Positions 7,535-14,952 of a stretch of 64,000 nt of DNA are shown piece by piece (position 1 is the first letter of the stretch; each line of letters begins with the position of its first letter). Source of the stretch: an uncultured Ectothiorhodospiraceae bacterium. Its GTDB lineage: Bacteria > Pseudomonadota > Gammaproteobacteria > Nevskiales > Oceanococcaceae. Position numbers and translations under genes: made by a program. The notes under the pieces were generated by a model. That model was not told the origin of the DNA. It was given only the letters and a program-made list of their open reading frames with translations, and did not search any database. The stretch is taken from assembly GCA_937141935.1 (NCBI GenBank), contig CAKZQS010000004.1, forward strand, positions 62,001-126,000, written 5' to 3'.

Positions 7535-8767
7535 CTACATCTGCGGCAGTGCGAGCACCAGAATCAAATTGCCGTGGCTGTCGCTGGAGGCCAGCAGCGT
7601 GCCGGAGAGACGCTCGCCCACAAAGCCGCGCAGCGCGCGCAGGCGTTGCTCGCGGCGCCGACCTTCCAGCTCGTCGACGTTGCCGGGGGGGTGCTCGCGC
7701 TGCTGTTCGAAGCGCAGCCGCACGCCATCCTCGGCGCGTTCGCCGCGCAGCAGCACGCGGCCGCGACCGGCCTGACCCTGAAACTCTTGCAGCAGGCTGA
7801 CGGCGGTGACGCTGAGGCTGCCGGCGTTGGTCATCACGTCAAAGCCCTCGGGCAGCTCGACGGCGAAATCCAGCCCGCCGAGTTCACCGGTGTCCTGCAG
7901 CGCGGCATGCAGGTTCTCGAAATATTCGGCCAGCGCGATATGTCGCAGCGGGTCATGGGCCAGGTCGCCGGCCAGGTCGCGGTAGCGCGTGAGCACCCGG
8001 CCGAAGCCGTCCAGCGCCTGGCGCAACTGCCGCGCCGGCGCCGGCTCCTCGGGCAGGTCGGCCCAGAAGCTGCGCGCGAGCTGGGTGGAGGCCTCCTTGG
8101 CCTTGCGCGCCGGCTGGCGCGCGGCCCGCGTCAGCCCCAGCAGCAGTTGCTTGTCCAGCGCGGCAATGCTGGCCGGGCCGTGCTCCTCACCCTGCAGACC
8201 CCCGCCGCGCAGCGATTCCTCCAGCTCGCGGAAGGCCCGCACGGCGGCGCGCTCGGCATCCTCGGCGCGCTGGCGGCTGGCCATCTCGTTGCGCAGCCGC
8301 GCATTGGCCCGCTCCAGCTCGGTTTCGCGCTCCTGCCGGCGGCTGATCTCGGCCTCCAGCTCCTCGGCGGTGCGCAGCGCCAGCAACTGCGGCGTCATGC
8401 GGATCAACGCGGCCGCCGTCAGCAGCGAGACCACCGCGGTGACCGCCTTCAGCAGCGCCTGCAGGCCATAGACCGGCTGCCAGATCGTGACCATGCCGAA
8501 GATATGGGTGATGCCGCAGCAGAGGATGAAGGCGGCGAACATCACGCCGATCCACCAGTAGCGCTGGACCATCTCGCTTTGGCCCTCGGCTTCGCCGCGG
8601 GTACTGCGCCGCGACAGGTAGTACAGGATCGAGATGGGGATCGAGAAATAGGCGATCGCAATCAGCGCATCGGCCACGACATGCGTCCACAGCAGGCCAG
8701 GCAACCAGCGCAAGCAGAAGCCATGGGGCATGAAGGTGCTGCCCAGCAGCGTGCCGAAGCTGTCCAT
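7535..8767 (-). CDS. ethylene-receptor-like membrane sensor with a degenerate kinase body
   Basis: A 410-residue protein. Residues 28-110 have three hydrophobic helices closely matching the ethylene-binding domain of plant ETR1 and cyanobacterial SynEtr1. All seven residues important in ETR1 (D25, Y32, I35, P36, I62, C65, H69) have counterparts here (D33, Y40, I43, P44, I81, C84, H88), with identical spacing within each helix. In ETR1 Cys65 and His69 help hold copper. A coiled coil (about 125-175) follows. The rest is at best a degenerate histidine kinase: I see no H-box His followed by Glu/Asp and no N-box or G-box. An SD-like GGAGGG precedes the ATG. It ends a five-gene signalling operon and may signal to the neighbouring receiver. 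Confidence 0.8.
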   Translation of the reverse strand: MDSFGTLLGSTFMPHGFCLRWLPGLLWTHVVADALIAIAYFSIPISILYYLSRRSTRGEAEGQSEMVQRYWWIGVMFAAFILCCGITHIFGMVTIWQPVYGLQALLKAVTAVVSLLTAAALIRMTPQLLALRTAEELEAEISRRQERETELERANARLRNEMASRQRAEDAERAAVRAFRELEESLRGGGLQGEEHGPASIAALDKQLLLGLTRAARQPARKAKEASTQLARSFWADLPEEPAPARQLRQALDGFGRVLTRYRDLAGDLAHDPLRHIALAEYFENLHAALQDTGELGGLDFAVELPEGFDVMTNAGSLSVTAVSLLQEFQGQAGRGRVLLRGERAEDGVRLRFEQQREHPPGNVDELEGRRREQRLRALRGFVGERLSGTLLASSDSHGNLILVLALPQM

Positions 8768-8772
8768 CGCGT

Positions 8773-9213
8773 CTACCCTCCGCGGCCGTCCTGGCCGGCT
8801 TGCCCGGGGTGGGCATCCATGTCGCCGAGCAGCTCTTCCAGAAAGGCCTGGAAGGCGCTTCGGTCCAGGGGCTTGGTCAAGAATCCGGCAACGCTGCCAT
8901 GGGCCTCGGCGCGGTTGCGGTCGCGCTCATCCTGCGAGGAGGTCACCATCACCACGATGCCCTTTTCCGGCTTGCTGCCGGCCTCCAACTCGCTCAGAAA
9001 GGTGAAGCCGTCCATCACCGGCATATTGATGTCGAGCAGAATCACGCAGCGCTGGCCCGCCAGTGGCCCATTCAACAGCTCCAGCGCCTGGGCGCCATCG
9101 GCGGCCTCGCGAATGTGATCTTCGGGAACCCCGATCTTGCGCAGCACGCGCGCATTCAGAAAGCGGTCGGCCTCGTTGTCGTCGACCACCAGGTAAGCGG
9201 TGTCCGTGTTCAT
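8773..9213 (-). CDS. single-domain response regulator (receiver only)
   Basis: A 146-residue CheY-like receiver. Acidic residues DDNEAD (11-16), the phospho-acceptor Asp61 in LLDINMPVMDG, the Thr/Ser switch in VMVTSS and Lys in FLTKPLD are all present. There is no output domain, so it probably relays phosphate or binds a partner protein. Its ATG overlaps the stop of the CHASE-type kinase, and it is followed 5 bases later by the ethylene-receptor-like gene. The pairing suggests a local relay between kinase, receiver and membrane sensor. Confidence 0.92.
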   Translation of the reverse strand: MNTDTAYLVVDDNEADRFLNARVLRKIGVPEDHIREAADGAQALELLNGPLAGQRCVILLDINMPVMDGFTFLSELEAGSKPEKGIVVMVTSSQDERDRNRAEAHGSVAGFLTKPLDRSAFQAFLEELLGDMDAHPGQAGQDGRGG

Positions 9214-10979
9214 GCCGCAAGCTCCTCCGGTTGTTTTGTCGGCCATTCCACCTCAAAGGCGGTGCCGTTGCTATCCGAGTACACACGGGCGTTGCCGCCC
9301 ATGTTCTCGATGTTCTTGCGCACGATATAGGTGCCCAGCCCGGCGCCGCCCATCGAGCTGCTGTGCGCGCGGAAGAACAGCTCAAAGACGTGCGGCAGGG
9401 CGTTGTTGGGGATGCCAATGCCGTTGTCGCGCACGCGCAGCGTGGTCCAGCCGGCGGCCTGTTCGACGGTGACTTCTATCAAGGGACGCGACCGCTCCTG
9501 GCTGCGGTATTTGACGGCGTTCGAGAGCAGGTTGAGCAAGATTTGTTCCAGGCGCACCGGCTTGGCGGCGACGCTGACATCGTCGGCAAAGGGCAGCTGC
9601 AGCTCGACCCGCGCCTCGGGGTGCATGCGCAGCACCTGCAGGAACAGCCGCTTGATCAGCGGCTTGAGCGGAATGCGGGCGTATTCCTCGACGCGCAGGT
9701 CCGACTCGCACAGATCGAAGATGCTGGAGATCACCCGCACCTGCTGATCGACCATCGTCTCGATGCGATCCAGGCCGCCGCCCAGATCCTTGTACTCGGC
9801 GTCGCGCAAGTCCTCCTTGGCCATCTGCACCAGGCCCTGCAAGGTGCGCAGTGGCGCCACCAGGTCGTGGGAGACGCGATAGTTGAACTGGATCAGTTCC
9901 TCATTGCGCTTCTTCAGCTCAATTTCCGAGCGGCGCAGGCTGGCGGTCATCTGCCGGGCCAGCTCGTGGGCGCGGGCATTGGCATGCACCAGCACCAGGA
10001 ACACGCCGAGCAGCAGCAAGTCGACGGTGAGCCCGCCGATCAGAATCAGCGTGGGCAGGTTCGAGGCGAATTCCGCACGAAAGCTTTGGCTGCTGCGCAG
10101 CTCGAAGATCCACTCGCGGCCGTACAGCGGCAGGCTCAGCTCGCTGCTGAACATCGGATAGGGGTCGTAGTCGGCGTGCGTCTCGGCGCTTTGCTGCAGC
10201 AGGAAGGTGCCGCCATCGCGCAGCGACAGGGTCAGGTGCTCGGAGGCGAGATCCAAGCTGGCCAGCAGGTCCTCGGCGACGAAGGCGGCGGCCACCAGCG
10301 CCGGGCCGCGGGCCAGGGCCTCGCCCTGTGGGGCCAGCGGTGCGTAGAGCACGAAGCCGGGGGAGTGGCGCATGTCCTGCACCAGCGTGATGGGGCCGGT
10401 CATTTGCACCTGGCCCGACTCCAACGCGCGCTGCGCGGCCAGCCGGCGCTGCTCCTCGAAGGCCAGGTCCAGGCCGGCGACCTCCTGATTCGGCGTCAGC
10501 GGCGCGACGTAACGCACCGGCAGGTGTTCGTCGGCGGCGACGGGCGGCCAGACGGCAAAGCCCAGCTCGCCATACTCCTGCGCCACGCGCGCGTTGTAGG
10601 CGGCCAGTTCGGCGCGCGGCACACGATCCACCAGGGCCAGGCCGCTGAGCCCGCCGAGGCGCTGCGGCAGCTCCAGGCTGCTGACCAGCGTCTGCCAGTC
10701 GCGCAAGCTGACGCCGCCCGCGGCCTGTTCGGCGCGGGCGAAGCCGACCCCGGCGCGCAGCGTGTTGTCATACAGGCGCAGGCGCTCGGCAAAGCGCTCG
10801 ACCGTCTCGGCGGCCGCCTGCTCAAAGCGCAGGCGGTGGCGTTCGGCAATCAGGTTGCTGGACACAAACCAGGCCAGCACCGTCAGCCCCAGCGACGCGC
10901 CGAGCACCAGCCAGTGCACCAGGTGCAGCCGGGTGTGGAACTCCGCGCTGTCCGGCGCCTGACGGATCCCGGGTTTCAT
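9210..10979 (-). CDS. CHASE-type sensor histidine kinase
   Basis: A 589-residue inner-membrane kinase. One helix at about 20-42 and another at about 308-335 enclose a periplasmic domain whose RYVAPLTPNQEVAGLDLAF and GFVLYAPL stretches match CHASE sensors, the class that includes plant cytokinin receptors. The dimerisation/phosphoacceptor helix carries VSHDLVAPLRTL, and the ATPase domain has NLLSNAVKY, DNGIGIP and GAGLGTYIV. The second ATG of the frame (10977-10979) overlaps the upstream kinase stop and is chosen as the start. The ligand is not predictable from sequence. It is the third gene of the operon. Confidence 0.92.
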   Translation of the reverse strand: MKPGIRQAPDSAEFHTRLHLVHWLVLGASLGLTVLAWFVSSNLIAERHRLRFEQAAAETVERFAERLRLYDNTLRAGVGFARAEQAAGGVSLRDWQTLVSSLELPQRLGGLSGLALVDRVPRAELAAYNARVAQEYGELGFAVWPPVAADEHLPVRYVAPLTPNQEVAGLDLAFEEQRRLAAQRALESGQVQMTGPITLVQDMRHSPGFVLYAPLAPQGEALARGPALVAAAFVAEDLLASLDLASEHLTLSLRDGGTFLLQQSAETHADYDPYPMFSSELSLPLYGREWIFELRSSQSFRAEFASNLPTLILIGGLTVDLLLLGVFLVLVHANARAHELARQMTASLRRSEIELKKRNEELIQFNYRVSHDLVAPLRTLQGLVQMAKEDLRDAEYKDLGGGLDRIETMVDQQVRVISSIFDLCESDLRVEEYARIPLKPLIKRLFLQVLRMHPEARVELQLPFADDVSVAAKPVRLEQILLNLLSNAVKYRSQERSRPLIEVTVEQAAGWTTLRVRDNGIGIPNNALPHVFELFFRAHSSSMGGAGLGTYIVRKNIENMGGNARVYSDSNGTAFEVEWPTKQPEELAA

Positions 10980-12007
10980 CCCGGCGCCTCGGGCAGCCGG
11001 CACAGGATGCGGGTGCCGCCGCCCTCGGCGGCCTCGGCCCAGATGCGGCCGCCGTGGCGCTCGGCAACGCGCCGCGCCGTGGCCAGGCCCAGGCCCGCGC
11101 CGGGCAGGCCGGCATCGCTGTGCACGCGGCGGAAGGGCTCAAAGGCGGCCTCGCGCAGGTCCTCGGGCAGCCCGCGGCCGTGGTCACGCATCTCCAGCTG
11201 CAGCGTGTCGCCCTCGATCGTGGCGCGCAGCTCCACCCGCGGGGGCTCGCCCTCCGCCGGGTACTTCAAGGCGTTATCCAGCAACGCGGCCAGCAGCATC
11301 TGCAGCCCGTCGGGGGCGACCGGCCAGCTCGGCAGCGGCGCGCTCTCCACCTGGGCCTGGCTGGCTTCGATGGCCTTCTTTTGCTGCGCCCGCACCTGCT
11401 GCCAGATCGGCTCGAGTTCGGTCGCGCTGTAATCGGTATCAAAGCGGCCGGCCCGCGAATACAGCAGCAGGCCCTGGATCAGGCCCTGCATCTGCTGGGC
11501 GCCGCGGTCGATGAAGGCCAGGTACTGGCTGGCGTCCTCGCTCAAATCGTCGCCGCAATCGGCCTTGAGCAGCTGCGCGAAGCTCATCAGCGTGCGCAGC
11601 GGCGCCTGCAGGTCGTGCGAGACGGTGTAGGCGAACTGCTCGAGTTCCTGCTGGCTGGCCTCCAGCGCGGCGCGCAGCGCGGCCGCATCATCGGCGCCGG
11701 CGTGGCCGCCGGCATCGGCATTGCCGCCGGCGGGGGCGGTGGCCGGTCGCAGCAGCAGGCTGAGCTGCGCATCGCCGGTGGCGAGCAATACGGCCTCGTA
11801 GCCGCTGTCGGCCGGCAGCGGCAGCCGCCGCTGGGCCGGGGCTGCGCCCAGCTCGCTGCGCGCCAGCTCGACCGCGATCGCCAGCGCGGGCGGCAGCTCG
11901 GTGGCCTGCGCGTCCAGGCCGAGGTGGCGCAGCGCCGCGGGCTCGGCGGCCCGCACGCGACCCTGGGCGTCCAGCAGGATCAAGCCCTGCTCCTGGCCAC
12001 TCGCCAT
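10976..12007 (-). CDS. cytoplasmic PAS-like sensor histidine kinase
   Basis: A 343-residue soluble kinase. The N-terminal 120 residues look PAS-like (GLILLDAQGRVRAAEPAALRHL). They are followed by a phosphoacceptor helix with FAYTVSHDLQAPLRTL and an ATPase domain with LLDNALKYP, DHGRGLP and GAGLGLATA. No membrane segment is seen. It overlaps the CHASE kinase gene by four bases and follows the receiver-PAS gene after 10 bases, so the operon is continuous. A HDLQxPLRT phosphoacceptor is typical of phytochrome-like and cyanobacterial kinases. Confidence 0.88.
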   Translation of the reverse strand: MASGQEQGLILLDAQGRVRAAEPAALRHLGLDAQATELPPALAIAVELARSELGAAPAQRRLPLPADSGYEAVLLATGDAQLSLLLRPATAPAGGNADAGGHAGADDAAALRAALEASQQELEQFAYTVSHDLQAPLRTLMSFAQLLKADCGDDLSEDASQYLAFIDRGAQQMQGLIQGLLLYSRAGRFDTDYSATELEPIWQQVRAQQKKAIEASQAQVESAPLPSWPVAPDGLQMLLAALLDNALKYPAEGEPPRVELRATIEGDTLQLEMRDHGRGLPEDLREAAFEPFRRVHSDAGLPGAGLGLATARRVAERHGGRIWAEAAEGGGTRILCRLPEAPG

Positions 12008-12017
12008 GTCCGCGTCC

Positions 12018-13229
12018 TTAGCCGGTGGCGCCGCTGCGGCGCAGCGCGCGCAATTCGTCGCGCAGGGCGCCGTTTTCCTCTTGCAGCAGATGTGCGCGCT
12101 CTTCGAGCATCGTGCGTTCGCGGCGCCAGGAGGCCCCGCTGCCCGCATCCTCGTAGACCGGGCGGGCGATGATGCAGGCGCCGATCAGGCCGCCCAGTTC
12201 GTCGCGCATCGGCGCCAGCGTCATACGCACCGGCACGCGCCGCCCCGAGGCATGTTTGAACTGGGCGTCGACATCGCGCAGCACGCGGCCGCGGCGGATG
12301 GCGCCGAGAATGGTCTGCGCGGCACCGGCGTCTTCCGGCGGGAACAGGTCCACGAAGTTGGTGCCGGCAATGGATTCGACCTCGCGGCCGACAAATTCGG
12401 TGGTCGAGCGGCTGCAGCTGTGAATCTGGCCGTCGAGGTCCTGGCTGATCACCGCATCCCGGGTCGCGCTCATGATGACGCCCAGCACCTGCATGGCCTG
12501 GTGCGCCCGGCGCGACTCCTCGGCGTCGGCAATCGCCCAGGTGCGGCCGCCATCGTCGCCGCGCTCACCGTGCGGTTGAATCTCCATGAAGCGCGTCTTG
12601 CCGCCGGGCAGCAGCAGGTGCACCTTGACCGGGCCGGAGAGCTTGGAGGCATGGCGCAGGATCGAGCTCAGCTCCTCCTGGCGCCGGGCCGGGGCCAGCT
12701 CCTGGAAGGGCTGGCCTATGACCTGCTCGGGCGTCCACTTCAGCAGCGCCACGCACTGATCGTCCCAGCTTGTGATCTGGCATTCGCTGTCGAGGCGGAA
12801 GCGGCCTTCGCTGCGGATGGAGGGCGTGTCCTCGCGCACCGGCGCGGCCTTGGCCGAAATCGCCTCGCGCAGCACCGGCAGCACGGCCTCGGCCTGATCC
12901 ATGGGGCGCTTGACCAGGTAGGCATGGGCGCCGGCACGCACCGCGCTGGCGGCGGTGCGCTCGTCATCGACGCCGCTCAGGATCACGACCGGCAGGTCGG
13001 GGTTGACCTGGTGCAGGCGGCGCAGGTTGTTCAGGCCGCGGCCGTCGGGCAGGCCCAGGTCCAGCAATACGCAATCGATCCCGTCCTGGCTGGCCATCTC
13101 GATGCCGGCGCCCAGCGTATCGGCGCGGCGCACGCTCACCTCGATGCCCGCAGCATCGGCTTCGCGGCCGAGTTGCTTTTCGATGAGGATCGCGTCTTCG
13201 AGGCGGTCCTCGATCAACAGAACGTTCAT
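12018..13229 (-). CDS. response regulator with receiver and two PAS domains
   Basis: A 403-residue protein, the first gene of the signalling operon. Residues 1-125 are a receiver with Asp57 in VLLDLGLPDG and a conserved Lys (YLVKRPMD). Two PAS-like modules follow (about 140-245 and 255-370, the latter with RDAVISQDLDGQIHSCS and FVGREVESIAGTNFVDLFPPE). The C-terminus is a short coiled coil. There is no DNA-binding or enzymatic output domain, so it probably acts as a phosphorelay hub or scaffold for the two kinases encoded next. No obvious promoter was identified between it and the preceding terminator. Confidence 0.88.
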   Translation of the reverse strand: MNVLLIEDRLEDAILIEKQLGREADAAGIEVSVRRADTLGAGIEMASQDGIDCVLLDLGLPDGRGLNNLRRLHQVNPDLPVVILSGVDDERTAASAVRAGAHAYLVKRPMDQAEAVLPVLREAISAKAAPVREDTPSIRSEGRFRLDSECQITSWDDQCVALLKWTPEQVIGQPFQELAPARRQEELSSILRHASKLSGPVKVHLLLPGGKTRFMEIQPHGERGDDGGRTWAIADAEESRRAHQAMQVLGVIMSATRDAVISQDLDGQIHSCSRSTTEFVGREVESIAGTNFVDLFPPEDAGAAQTILGAIRRGRVLRDVDAQFKHASGRRVPVRMTLAPMRDELGGLIGACIIARPVYEDAGSGASWRRERTMLEERAHLLQEENGALRDELRALRRSGATG

Positions 13230-13332
13230 GCAGGGATTGTCCTTGGGGCCGAATTAACACAGGCATACCAGACCGGGGCGGATTTTTGAACTGCGCCCGT
13301 CAAAAAACCGTGAAGACGGGCCCCGCTCGTCA

Positions 13333-13354
13333 AAAAGCCGCCCTCCGTGGGCGG
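13333..13354 (-). terminator. Rho-independent terminator after the polytopic membrane protein
   Basis: On the minus strand a perfect 6-bp stem CCGCCC / GGGCGG (13338-13343 with 13349-13354) is followed by CTTTTTG. It lies about 40 bases beyond the stop codon at 13396 and separates that gene from the signalling operon. Confidence 0.7.
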
Positions 13355-13395
13355 GGTGCCGGCGGCATTCCGCCGCGGTCGCCGAGGTGGTGCTG

Positions 13396-14886
13396 TCAGC
13401 GTACCGGTGGCAGCGACAGCAGCCACAATCCGCCGACGGTCAACCCGATCATCAACAGCAGCAGCGGCCCCTGGCTGCGGGCGGCCACGGCGGGCTGCGG
13501 CCAGATGCGCAGCGCGGCGCGGTGGGCCAGCCAGACGCCGGCGACGTGCCCACCCACGATCAGCAGCAACTGGGCCCGCCAGACGGTCTCGACCTCCGGA
13601 ATCACCGTGCGTTGCAGCCACCCGGCGGTGCCGAACAGGTCCCAGCCGCGGGCGAAGGGATCGGAGATCAGCGTCAAGGCCTTGACGCCCTGGACCGGCA
13701 GCAGCGTGTAGTAATGCGCGGCGTGATAGGCCAGCACGATGGGCAGCAATGAGGGCGCAAAGTGCCAGCCCAGCTGCCGCGCCGGCGGCCCGCTGCCCGC
13801 AGCGACGCGGGTCAGCCGCATGGTGAGGGCGTAGACGGCCAGATACAGCAGCGGCAGCAACAGCAGCCAGGCGCTGTTCCACCAGCCAAAGGCCGCCCGC
13901 ATGCGCGGGTAGGCGGCCAGCGGGTTGCTGCCGGCCCAGTCGCGCAAGCCCCAGCCGTAGAGGTCGACAAAGAACCAGCGGTGCCAGAGCGCGCTCTGGT
14001 GCAGCCCGTCGAAGGCCGTCGTGGCCAGCCAGGTCAGCAGCAGCAGCACCAGGCCGGTGTCGCGCACCCGCAGCTGCTCGGCGCCCAGCAAGGGCGGGCG
14101 CAGCGTCAGTTGCCGCCCGCGCCAATGCAGTGGCGCCAGGCTGCCCAGCAGGCGATAGAGCAGCGCGAAAAGGTCGCCATGGCGAAACCAGCGGGCGCGG
14201 CCGAAGAGCGCGGCGCCGCCCAGCATCAGCACGGTGTACAGGCCCAGCAGCCAGGCCAGCTCCAGCGGTTTGGCGCGGCCGAAGAGCTCCAGCCAGACCA
14301 GCCCCAGCAGCAGCGCCACCGCCGGCAGGTGGCGCCAGCGCCGGCCCATGCGCAGCGGCGGACGCCGGCGCCGTGGCAGCAGACGGGCCAGCAGCTCCGC
14401 CAGGGTCGCCCAGGGGTTCAGGCTGCGATAGCCGTCGCCGAGCAGCGCCGCCGCATAGAGCCCGCCGACCAGAAACAGCACCCAGAACAGCGTCATGCCC
14501 AGGTTGGTCGGGGCGCGCGGGCTGCCCCAGAGCGCGCTGGCCAGCGTCAGCAGCAACAGGCCCAGCGCCAGCGCCCGGCCGGGCCCGCAGCGCGGGCGGT
14601 GCCAGGGCCGGCGCAGCGTGCGCCGCCACGGCGCGGCCTGCGGCCGCGGTGCGCGCAGCCACCAGGCCGCCAGCACGAAGGACAGCAGCAGCGTGGCCCC
14701 CGCGCCCCAGGCGTACATCCAAAAGGGCAGCGGCAGCGTATAGACCGGACCAAAGGAATGCGCCGCGGCCGGCCCGGCCAGGACCGAGGCGGCCAGGGCA
14801 AGCGCCCCGTCGCGCAGCGTAGGCCTCTGGCGGCATGAGGCTCGCAGGGTGCGTGCTCCGGGCAGGGGCTGTGTTCGCGGCCGCAT
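13396..14886 (-). CDS. polytopic membrane protein of unknown function (fenitrothion-hydrolase-annotated family)
   Basis: A 496-residue integral membrane protein with roughly ten to twelve hydrophobic segments. It has a probable signal-anchor start ending in AAAHSFGPVYTLPLPFWMYAWGAG. That His-rich N-terminal motif and the overall layout resemble proteins that databases label fenitrothion hydrolase, an annotation with weak general support, so the real function is unknown. Conserved-looking loop residues include LYGWGLRDWAGSNP and YHAAHYYTLLPVQG. It stands alone, divergent from the M19-like lipoprotein gene, and is followed by its own terminator. Confidence 0.7.
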   Translation of the reverse strand: MRPRTQPLPGARTLRASCRQRPTLRDGALALAASVLAGPAAAHSFGPVYTLPLPFWMYAWGAGATLLLSFVLAAWWLRAPRPQAAPWRRTLRRPWHRPRCGPGRALALGLLLLTLASALWGSPRAPTNLGMTLFWVLFLVGGLYAAALLGDGYRSLNPWATLAELLARLLPRRRRPPLRMGRRWRHLPAVALLLGLVWLELFGRAKPLELAWLLGLYTVLMLGGAALFGRARWFRHGDLFALLYRLLGSLAPLHWRGRQLTLRPPLLGAEQLRVRDTGLVLLLLTWLATTAFDGLHQSALWHRWFFVDLYGWGLRDWAGSNPLAAYPRMRAAFGWWNSAWLLLLPLLYLAVYALTMRLTRVAAGSGPPARQLGWHFAPSLLPIVLAYHAAHYYTLLPVQGVKALTLISDPFARGWDLFGTAGWLQRTVIPEVETVWRAQLLLIVGGHVAGVWLAHRAALRIWPQPAVAARSQGPLLLLMIGLTVGGLWLLSLPPVR

Positions 14887-14952
14887 GCCAGAAACTATGA
14901 CAGCACCGTGTCCGGCGCGGCGCTAAGCTGGCCGCAGACGAAGGAGACGCCC

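Noticed and set aside
9063-11432. Large open frame on the plus strand across the kinase genes
   Set aside because: Antisense shadow of high-GC coding DNA: no family resemblance and both kinase genes opposite have full motifs.
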